A DNA stretch of 64,000 bases, from contig SSNU01000071.1 in NCBI GenBank assembly GCA_012064415.1, forward strand, positions 301,024 through 365,023, read 5' to 3'. Numbering within the stretch: position 1 is the first letter of the stretch; each line of letters starts with the position of its first letter. A program made the translations under genes and the position numbers. Shown here piece after piece: positions 56,201-64,000 of the stretch. The stretch comes from Gyrodactylus bullatarudis (taxonomy: Eukaryota; Platyhelminthes; Monogenea; Gyrodactylidea; Gyrodactylidae). The notes below the pieces were generated by a model. The model was not told the DNA's origin. It searched no databases and saw only the letters and a list, made by a program, of their open reading frames with translations.

Positions 56201-59200
56201 ATTACATTATTTCTTTATCAAAAAAACGTCGATCAATCAAATGCATTTATTCAGGAATTCATCGTGAAAATATCTCCTTAAAATAAGGGTCAGATACCCA
56301 TCCAAACTCTTGTAAATTACTCATGATAATAAAGATTAAATTCACTTTTGTTGAATTTGTCTGGTACAAGTAGTAAATCAATGTGTGATTTGATCTGTAA
56401 CACTCTGTAACTAAACTATAGATTAACTCTTTCCGATATTAAAGGAAAACTGATTAAAAAATTTATTATCCAGTACAGACACAAAACAATAATGATTTGA
56501 GAACGCAATTATAAATAATTAAAATAATCTATTCTTCTTTTTACAAATACGTTTCCGGGTTTTTGAATTAAAATACACATTTTTCGTTATTTTTGAAATA
56601 ACAGATTTAAAAAAATTTGGTTCTATTATGACTCAATTATTACTAAATATTTTATCGTAATTATGAATAACCAATAAGATTTGATTTTATTCAAAGGGCT
56701 GGTTTCTTTGATTATTATAGAAATTAAAGTGTTATACTTACTTTCCTATAATTCCTATATAAATAAAAAAGGTATTATCTAAGGATTATTTATTCTTACT
56801 AGAACCTTTTACTGTCTTTGACAGATGTAGGTTGCCTGAAATTTTTAATTTTTACCTAAAATTGAGTTCAATATTCTTCTCGCTTTCTTCATGGTGTACT
56901 TAAGAGTTTAAATAAAGCAAATTGATATGAAGTTCGACTTTAACGAAAATCTCGATTTTTTCATCAAAAATTCAAATTTGTGAAATAATTTTTGGAATCC
57001 TAGCCAAGTTGCTCATGATTTACGATTTAAGGAGAAATTCTAAAAAAAATTTTTCATGAAAAATTTTTGAATTTCGATTTAGCACCAAAATCCCATTTTT
57101 CGAACTTTGAGCTGAGATGTTTGCTGATTTCAAAGTAAGAGATTGATCAAAAGTTGATTTTTAGGATCACAATAAGAATTATCTTGGAATTGAATTTACG
57201 CTCAAACAATCTTGTTTCTCTAGTAATGGAAAGGGGAGTATTCTTCAATATCCAAAAAAAAATTTATTGAGTTGACAAAATCAATAAAGTTTGACAATAA
57301 TTTATTCCATTATAATGATATTCTCAGTTCTTCTATATGTATCTTCATTCTATGTAAAGCAATAAGTGAATTTTTCTTCGAAAAGATTTGTCCCTTCTCT
57401 ACAGTTATGAAAGAAAATTCAAAAAAAGAATGAAATTATTAATGTCCAAGATGTATTTCTCGAAGTCTTTCTGGCTGAATAAAAAACTCATGAATGACCA
57501 ATATGAATATATTGAATTACATTTATTTACTCCTCCAGAAATTTAACTAATTAAAGATAAATTCATAACCGACTGCAGGTAACACCGAAATCTAATCGAA
57601 ATATTTTTCTGAGATATTTTCATTCTGATAATTCCAAAATTATTACTGTCAGAGTTTAGAAGAAAATAAAGCAATGATTCTTCAATAATCTTGATAAAAT
57701 AGTCCTAGGTGATAAAATTCAGACTATTTTCAAATAAATAAAAAAACGATAAAGCTGGAATAAATTCTTTCTTTTATGCTAACAGTGAAAGAATTGCATG
57801 CAACTTGAGCTCATTTCGTGTTTGTCTGATCAGGATGGAAAATTGAAAATAAAGTTTCCTCTTATTCTTTCTTACGAGTGGATAATTTTTTCTTTCTTCT
57901 TTCCTTGATCGAAATTAACTAACATGTGATCCAATATTTGACAATCAGGTTGTAACATGTACATCTTTTCATCGCATATGATTGATAGATGGATAGATAG
58001 ATAAGAAAAATCCAATATTTGCCCGATTCGTGATTGGGGAGCTAAAGATATTCACCCCCAAAATTCATAGACGAGACTTGGTCTCCAAATTTAAGACAGT
58101 TCTTAAAAAAACACATGTAATAATTATATTCAACGCAACTAACAAACGTATTTTTTTCTTGAATGCCTAAACGTAACACTACACTTTTGGTTATCTATAT
58201 ACGTATATTCACAGGAGAGAATAGCATACCACTCAGATCAAAATGTTGTTCTTAAAAAATCTGAGAAAATTTTCAAGTATCACAATTTTTTTTCGAGTCA
58301 ATCTATCCTACATATTGTTGACTTTTCTAATATAATCGAGAGAACAAAGGGAGGATAAATTCACATCAATCTTTTTTCTATACATACACACGAGTTATTA
58401 AGAAAATTTTTGGACAAAAAGTTTCTCGTTGAGAAAGTGAAAGAGGAAAATGCCAAAATTTTCAACTCAGAAAAACAACAGACGACTGGTCTCTGGTTTT
58501 CTCTTCTCCCGATATCATATATAGAAAGTTAATAACAAAGTGTTTAATTGAAAATGATGAATGAACATGCCAGACATTTCAATAGGAAACGTAGTTTTGT
58601 TTTAATGCGCTACATTTCTGTCTGGCTTGCTGTATGAGAACAATTTCTCAACTATGTTTGTTGAACTGCATCTATCTGAGATGTGATAGATGAATTCTTA
58701 AAGAAGAATTTAAAATTCGAAACGTTCTTCAATTTGATTGAAAATTGAGCAAGATAAAAATATTTTTAGAATTTTTTCATCTTTTCAAAAGCGTGATAAA
58801 TAACCCTTATTCTGAGGATGAACCGCCTGTATTCTAAGCCCTATTCAGTTTTGTCTAAATTCCTAGAAAATTTAGTTTTTTTGTGAGAATTAAACCTTTG
58901 AAAATTGTTGAAATTGATTGTTCTATTTCAAAAATGTGAACTAAAGAAGAAAGCAAAGATGATATTAGTACATTTTTCAATTGAAAAGTGAACGATATAA
59001 CAAGTGACGTTATTATTTATTGATCCATTGAAATCATTAATCAACCACGATAGATCTTGCTATGAAGAATGCCTTACAGGGAGATAAATAATTTCTTTTT
59101 GATATAGTCTTAGCAATGTAGAGTATAACTACCAAGAAAATATCAAATTAAGATAGTGCAAGTGTTTTTGACAATTTTACCTTTAAATCAAAAATAATTT

Positions 59201-62106
59201 GATCGACTTGTCTCAATCGATGATATTAAATACGCCTTATGAATCATTGGTTAAAAGACAGGCCTCAATGAGAATGCAGCATCAAGGAACACCCACTGGG
59301 TTATTTCTATCCCATATCATTTAGCAAATCATTATTTTTCATCTAAACCTCAGGAAATAATTCGTTTACCACCCATTCGATAGGCAATGAATTAATCTCG
59401 TAGAATACACAAAAATCTCAGGTACTGTATTGGTTACGAACTAATGTAAAGTGTATAAAAAATGTATCAGTTGAATAAAGCTAATTGATATAAAGTTGGG
59501 AATCTATGATTTTTACAGAAATCTCAATTTTTTCATCAAGAATTCGAATTTGATAAAGATTTTCTGGAATCTTACTCATGTTGCCCACTTTTACCATTTG
59601 AAGAAATAATTTCTGAAAAAAATGATATGTATGGTCATTTTTCAGATTCCCATTTGGCGCCAAAATCCCAATTTTTCGAGCTTTGAGCTGAAAATTTTTG
59701 TTGATTTGAAAGTGGGAGAGTGATCAAAAGAGTTTTTTCATGATCAAGATTAGACAACAGAATCTGATCTTATGCATAACCTCATTATCGTTTGGGAGCG
59801 GAATTTCGATTTTTTCGAACATTTTCACTATTTGAAAAATTTCATTACCAGAAATAAAATTTCGAAAATTCAAAATCTCTCGAAAATGGGGAAACTGTCG
59901 ATAATTTGACGGTGCTATTCAGGAAATCTATATCTTATCGTTTATTCTGATTTTTTTATGTCATCAACCAACTTAGTAAACATAAAAGAACAAAGTTTAT
60001 TTAATAACTCTCTTGATTGAGTTTGATCAAGTTTAAGGTCGGAAGATAAACTATGATAATGTCAAAATAATTCCTTTTAGATTTTGGAATACTTCCTCTC
60101 ATAATAGTATTCTCAATATATTCTGAAAATATAATAGAATATCGTTTAGTATATGTAGATACACATACTGTATTTTAAAATGTATACTTAGGCAAGATTA
60201 TACAATTAGAAGGAATGAGCTAGTCAAATCCCTAGTAATTTTGCGTTTAAACGTGTGGTATACATTTTGTACAATTATTTAAAATTTCATTTGACCTTAG
60301 AATGATGTCTTTGTATAAATTTTTTTCCTTTTTTATATTCAATTAATGTAGATTCACGTCATAACGAACGTAGATATGCTATGTTATTCAGGAGATCTGA
60401 AATTAACAGATCAAGATAAGTTAATGCAAGAAAATACTCTGCCAAATTTGCAGAATATATTTAACAATTTGGAGTAATAAAATATGACCTGGTTATTTAG
60501 CAGCTGTTATAATTTTTCACCTATCCTGGATTGATATTTTAACAATCAAGACTTGTCGTTTGTTTTTTAATACAACAAATTAGCGATTAATTTTAACAAA
60601 AATGACATGTTTTGAAGATGCTTATTAATTTATTCCTCGATGCCGAATTTTAATAAAGATTTTAAAATCAAAATTCATCAATCACTCATGTGTAAATTCA
60701 CAAAGAAAAATTAGATACCATTTTCACTCACTCAAAAAGCTAGAATTTTTTTATTAAATTATGTATTTAGAATCCAAATATTTTTGTTTTCTTCATTAAA
60801 TTCCCAAATGTAAAACAGAATGATTCATCAGTGGAATTCTCTCATTAATTTTTAATAATTTAACCCCTAAAAAATTTTTATAACTCTTAGGAAATGGATA
60901 ATTTTTGATATCCTTCTCATAAAGACGCCCTGGGACATATTCTAATTTGAGATTTCCCATTTTTTACAATACTGAAACGGTTCATTTGAATGAGACTCAC
61001 TTGAATCAGTTGGATTTCCATTTGGGACTTTATTTGAATATTGTGGTGGGGGAACTCCATAGGCTGGACTTTGAATACCGTTACCATTAGAAAAGGGGGC
61101 ATATTGGGAAGAGTTAAAGGCACTTGAGGTCATAGAGTTACCTTTCAGTCTGCGTTTATAATCTCTCTGACGATAAATACATCCTTCCATATATCTATGA
61201 ATGGAAATAGAATGAAAACTGGCAAAGAATCAAGTCCACCAGTGGAACACAACACTTCCTTGAGCAATAATTTGCACTGAAAGATACCTAAAGTATTTTT
61301 TCATCCCTCATTAGAGAGTAAATTTATCAAACTACAGAAGTATATATAATTCATAAAGATGGCTTTTCACTGATGTACTAACCAAAGTTACTTGAATAAG
61401 GATGAATGTCTTTTTTTAACCTATAAGAATTCCCAATTTTTCACACTTTTCAATTTTTGAGCTGAATCTTTTTTTGATTTCGAAGGTTAAATTTAATTCA
61501 GAATCGATATGAGACAAAAAAATCCTAATTTGGTTAAAGAGTCTTCTAAAATAATCTTCTTTGAGCTCAGAGATTGAAAAGTTTGGGCATTTTCGAAATT
61601 CAGATTATCCTGGTTGAATATTTTTTAATTTTCTTATGGGTCCTTGATATACTGATTATTTATCACTGATAACTCCTTTAAATTCTCTTTCCAGTACTTT
61701 ATTGAAATTTTTAAGAGGTTTTTTAGAGGTCCTAACCAGTATGTTCAAATATTTTATGAAGATTTTATGAATTACCTTGCAATAAATCTGACATTTTTAA
61801 GGGTGTGCTCAGGTAGTAAGAGGTTACTATCACAAGCCATCTGAATGATTCTTCGTAAATTGAATCCAGAATAGCCCATCAATAGACGCCATATAAGGCA
61901 GGGGAGATAAACTAAGAGTGCCTGGATGGCTAGCATTACCGGAACCCATTGGTAATAACCCAATTGTTTTGATATTCTGTCTCTTTCTGCTGGTAAGCGT
62001 CCATCGATTGGAGAAAAGTATGTATTCGAGACCCAGCAATAGTTCTCGGCGTACTCTTCCCAGCCACGTGTGAATACTTGAGGGACCCAACATTGAATGG
62101 GTTTTC
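44234..62106 (-). CDS. Innexin (gap-junction channel), first exon missing
   Basis: Five in-phase exons: 62106-61776, 61194-61001, 55418-55183, 50778-50591 and 44783-44234 (stop). About 499 residues. Hallmarks: GKPIQCWVP, GWEEYAENYCWV (two extracellular-loop-1 cysteines), the innexin signature YYQWVPVMLAIQAL, a cytoplasmic loop, IIGQMYLMEKFIGA, ITFCDF...IQCVLPLNMF (two loop-2 cysteines), EKIYIFLWFWYC (fourth membrane helix), and YLRSDGVFIIRLIA with a 90-residue tail. Innexins form invertebrate gap junctions and hemichannels. The cytoplasmic loop is enlarged by a Pro/Ser/Asn-rich segment in exons 61194-61001 and 55418. The N-terminal exon (first membrane helix) must lie upstream; I did not find it up to 64000. 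Introns are repeat-filled. Confidence 0.92.
44836..45665. repeat. Hammerhead-element ends interrupted by foldback P2
   Basis: Left flank 44836-44892 (GTGCAGCACCTATACTTACA, TTATTTCGTTCT) and right flank 45573-45660 (TTAGCCCATGTAGCC, AAGCACCTAGAACGAAATAA) match parts of the hammerhead element at 30.7-31.3 kb and 55.8 kb. The TTTCGTTCT and AGAACGAAA ends are inverted, implying an inverted pair. The hammerhead core itself is absent. Confidence 0.55.
44893..45572. mobile_element. Foldback element, family P (copy 2)
   Basis: AAACCTAATTGACATGAAGA on the left is inverted at the right end (TCTTCATGTCAACTAGCTTT). Arms pair throughout (GGATATCCGAAAAGAATTCA / GAATTCTTTTCGGATATCC). Length about 680 bp. 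Inserted into a hammerhead-element end. Confidence 0.8.
46823..47222 (+). mobile_element. MITE family T, copy 3
   Basis: Ends TAGCCTAGGGTGAAAT and ATTTCACCCTAGCCTA form the cleanest inverted repeats of the three copies. The interior closely matches 8964-9354. Confidence 0.75.
47325..47590. repeat. Imperfect inverted repeat
   Basis: TTTTGGTCCATGAGAAAGAA at 47358 is the inverse of TTCTTTCTCATGGACCAAAA at 47541, within arms of about 65 bp separated by about 125 bp. The right arm overlaps the start of an open frame (47535-47825) of unknown nature. Confidence 0.6.
47496..47825 (+). other. Open frame of unknown nature in innexin intron
   Basis: An open frame follows a stop at 47493 and has no ATG at its beginning; the readable part includes WTKSDGKQYSCSFAINNG, four cysteines and a basic end (KKRRRLC). 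It looks protein-like but matches no family I know. It may be a captured exon or transposon fragment. Not proposed as a gene. Confidence 0.25.
47855..48492. mobile_element. Foldback element, family P (copy 3)
   Basis: AACTAGTTGACATGAAGATG on the left and CATCTTCGTGTCAATTAGAT on the right, with long pairing arms (GAATGATAAAATGAACCAAT / ATTGGCTCATTTTATCATTC). About 635 bp. Confidence 0.8.
48590..48745. repeat. Q-family internal fragment
   Basis: TGTTGGTTTCAAAGTGTGAG, AGTGATCAAAAATAG and the ATCATCGAAAT block resemble the Q core; ends are absent. Confidence 0.4.
49565..50400 (+). pseudogene. Degenerate Penelope-like element
   Basis: Plus-strand remnants parallel the PLE at 27.9-28.9 kb: INFTMPKETDAILIFLIDVK, then LTRREYGPI, GLVIGRGKMRRKI, YENGYPNRF, FKGDGFSNDARR, LKILFKTRTLFSLFPKDLL and WVEEKFF, separated by frameshifts, deletions and stops. 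The GIY-YIG catalytic centre is lost. The preceding 49570-49680 shares AATAATAATTTACAAAT and CAATAAATAGCAACAGTG with the flank of the other copy. Confidence 0.75.
51173..51900. mobile_element. Foldback element, family Q (copy 5)
   Basis: Left end AAAGCTAATTGATATGAAGT; arms pair over most of the length (TTTGGCGACAAAATTACATT / GGGATTTTGGCGCCAAAT, ATTTCGATTTTTTCGAAC-type core). The right terminus stops short at GATCATAGATTAC, so it is slightly truncated. Confidence 0.75.
53972..54718. mobile_element. Foldback element, family P (copy 4)
   Basis: AGCTAGTTGACATGAAGATG at the left, CATCTTCATGTCAATTAGGT at the right; arms of about 320 bp pair well (CCACTATGAAATGAGC / GTTTCATAGTGGAATCC-like). About 745 bp, the longest P copy. 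Confidence 0.8.
55826..55970. repeat. Hammerhead-element relic
   Basis: GTACAGCACCTATACTTACA and GGGATTAGCCCATGTCGCTG followed by AATGTTACAGCTTA match the 30.7-31.3 kb element. The hammerhead core region is not present. Confidence 0.55.
56918..57190. repeat. Partial Q-family foldback
   Basis: AAAGCAAATTGATATGAAGTT plus one arm (GCACCAAAATCCCATTTTTC, GATCAAAAGTTGATTTTTAG). The second arm is missing. Confidence 0.55.
58695..58735 (+). ncRNA. Decayed hammerhead-like motif
   Basis: AAAGAAGAATTTAAAATTCG then AAACGTTC keeps stem II (GAATT/AATTC) and GAAACGTT, but the CTGA of the core reads TTAA. Probably a dead Penelope-type hammerhead or coincidence. Confidence 0.3.
59478..59925. repeat. Truncated Q-family foldback (left arm and centre)
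   Basis: AAAGCTAATTGATATAAAGT start, GGCGCCAAAATCCCAATTTT, AAAGTGGGAGAGTGATCAAA and TCGATAATTTGACGGTGCTA. It closely matches the inverse of 51480-51900 and ends at 59925 without a second arm. Confidence 0.65.
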
Positions 62107-62384
62107 CTGTCAAGATAATGCAAATTATTTCAGATTCTCAGATGAGTCCAATTTAAGCGAATAAGAATAAAAAGAAAATTTCAAGTTTTTCAAGTGCACC
62201 TAACTTGATATCTTTAAGGCAAAGGTAGATATTTGCCACTCAGTATTTCCTGTTATTCTAACCATCTAGAAAATCTCAATAGAAGAATGTTCCTCCCTTG
62301 AATATTATTTTAAAAACGACTTGAAAGTGCGTTATCATTTGCCATTCTTTTAAGGTCAATCTCTAAATTATCTGATTAAAGCTA

Positions 62385-62416
<32 letters not shown>

Positions 62417-64000
62417 CTTGCCTCCAATTCAGTGGTAATGCACTGTCGTACAAACAATATGAGAAAATGTATCATTTAGATTGGCCCATTTTTATAATCA
62501 CCAGAGAGAGAAAGAAGAAAAACACTGGAAAAAAACTAAGATCATCTATCATAATTTGGAGATGAAAAAATAACCAAAAAACTGAAATTATTGTAATGAG
62601 ATTGGGGTCAAGGGAGATTTAAGAATTGTGTCTAATTCATCATAAAATAATCGACAATGTATTTCGATCGTTCCGATATATACTGATGAAGGAAAACTCT
62701 GATTCTCTTGTCAAAATTACAATTAATGTGAAAAAATCCCCAGATTGTTGTTGCTAAAAATTCTTATTTCCTTGTAGTTCAAGCTCTCGAATTTTTATAT
62801 ACGTTACAGTGATGTGAGTCTGTAGACTCCCTGGAAGCTTTAGGAATGAGAAAGGGGGATCCTGAAAACTAATTATTATTAATTTTAACTACCAAGGTTT
62901 AAGTCTTAGATTTTCACTTATATGAATAATATCCACTGATCTTAGTCAGGGCTAATGTTTAGGTAAGTTTAAAAGAAAGTTAAAAATAAATTTTCTGATT
63001 CTGTTTATTACTGTTGGTCATCAGGCCTATTTGATTTAGCTCAAATATAGAATGGTTTTCTAGCCAGAGCTTCATACGATATGACGGTAATGTGACGAAT
63101 TAATGCGAATTCGAAATAAGGGCGTCCTACGCCATTCTTGGTTTTAAAAGTTTTTTTAAATAAACTAATCGCAAAAACATTGAAATAAATTCATGCTGCT
63201 TCTACATGAGTTTGAATATGAAATTTAAAGTTTTCAAATGAATAATTAGTTTCCAGAATCACTGATTGTTGCCCGAATTGCCAAAAGCATCCAGATTCCC
63301 TGTAACTAGTCAATAGCTAATCAGGGAATCTGAATACCGAGTTTCTAGATTCCCTGATTTACCAAGTTTTCAGAATCAATGTAACGTATCGAGAAATGAC
63401 TCATCTCCATTCAGAACAAATTCAAATACCAGGTTTCCTCTTCTTAAGTATTTCAGTTCCTTATGGGAAATTAAGAAAAATGTTGATTAACTTAAAATCA
63501 AGATAAGCTATTGTCTCTTATCTTCAACTTTCCACCGAATTATTCAATTTCTGTGATAATCCTAGATCGAATTCCCCCTTTCTCAAACTTTTCCTTTTAA
63601 ATCTTGAAATGGATATGACTCGAAATATGTATTTACTCTCTCAATAGAATTAGATATTTCTTGTCTCAAAGTTGAATATTTCTTCATACAAGAGAGTATT
63701 TGATATTCGGAATCGATTTTCTTTCTTTTTCAATATGAATATGAATATATTCAAATCTATAGAATGATAAATTTTAAAAAATTAGGCTTCTTCAATGGCC
63801 CATGAAAATCTTAAAACTGCTGTTGATTTCAAACTAATTTCTAACATTTTTAGAAAATTTTCTTTACATAGATATGTTACCGTGAGTTTGGGAAATCAGT
63901 GAGTGTTGGTAATTCACTAGTGTATGTTGGTAATCAGTGTATCTTTAGTGAATCTAGCTAATAAGCCCTTATTACCCAAACTCACTGAGAAAGTCAGTGA
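62107..64000. other. Upstream innexin intron or flank
   Basis: I searched the minus strand for the N-terminal innexin exon and saw none. The stretch holds an (AT)n run, a small hairpin of AGATTCCCTG/CAGGGAATCT at 63293-63335 with a third AGATTCCCTG at 63349, and a terminal inverted repeat at 63880-63990 (GTGAGTTTGG / CCAAACTCAC) enclosing repeated GTTGGTAAT units. Confidence 0.5.
62390..62417. repeat. (AT)n microsatellite
   Basis: Pure AT dinucleotide run of about 26 bp, upstream of the first innexin exon seen. Confidence 0.9.

Larger units (their letters stand above)
55419..61000 (-). other. Innexin intron between exons 61194-61001 and 55418-55183
   Basis: Contains a hammerhead-element relic (55826-55970), partial Q copies (56918-57190 and 59478-59925) and a decayed hammerhead-like motif (58695-58735). 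No host gene recognised; the remainder is AT-rich. Confidence 0.55.

Noticed and set aside
57980..58005. GATA-rich stretch as regulatory cluster
   Set aside because: Simple (GATA)n-like microsatellite, too short and unspecific to support a regulatory call.
1..64000. CRISPR arrays or bacterial operons
   Set aside because: No regularly spaced repeats and all genes are spliced eukaryotic genes.

Overview
The window is AT-rich animal DNA with spliced genes (GT-AG introns, one GC-AG), long introns and a heavy, nested load of mobile elements. An innexin gene, a p53-family gene, a RIC3 gene and an alpha-carbonic-anhydrase-related gene point to an invertebrate metazoan, most likely an arthropod. The AT-richness and Tc1-type load would fit a parasitic copepod such as a sea louse, but that is inference and no species-diagnostic sequence was seen.

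Layout. (1) 696-18617, plus strand: five exons of a catalytically dead carbonic-anhydrase-related protein (CARP X/XI type), 5' end missing. Its 12.7 kb last intron holds foldback elements, a Ginger-like DNA element, a MITE and other repeats. (2) 19136-20808: a foldback element split by a 5'-truncated LINE. (3) 21852-22559 minus ZNF830, head to head with 22718-23623 plus RIC3. (4) 23946-32474 plus: four-exon cytosolic 5'-nucleotidase-like metallophosphoesterase; its introns carry a truncated Penelope-like element and an inverted pair of hammerhead-ribozyme elements. (5) 33292-39789 minus: a complete seven-exon p53 homologue (387 aa predicted), whose third intron carries an apparently intact Tc1/mariner element nested in hammerhead-bearing palindromes. 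(6) 40.6-43.9 kb: two unrecognised small ORFs, a possible RGG-tail exon and a second Ginger-like element. (7) 44234-62106 minus: an innexin gene (five exons seen, first exon not found) whose introns hold foldback elements and a dead Penelope copy. (8) 62.1-64 kb: no exon recognised.

The most distinctive content is the RNA/mobile DNA layer. Type I hammerhead ribozyme cores lie directly downstream of tRNA-like (B-box) sequence and are organised as head-to-head inverted pairs (30.7-31.3 kb and 35.6-36.3 kb), with relics elsewhere and Penelope-type variants at 35.3, 38.3, 42.15 and 58.7 kb. A GIY-YIG Penelope ORF in the same window offers a plausible source of mobilising machinery. At least eight large palindromic foldback elements, in two main families, could produce long hairpin RNAs when the host introns are transcribed.

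Exon boundaries were read by eye from splice consensus plus reading-phase agreement; no alignment or RNA evidence was available.
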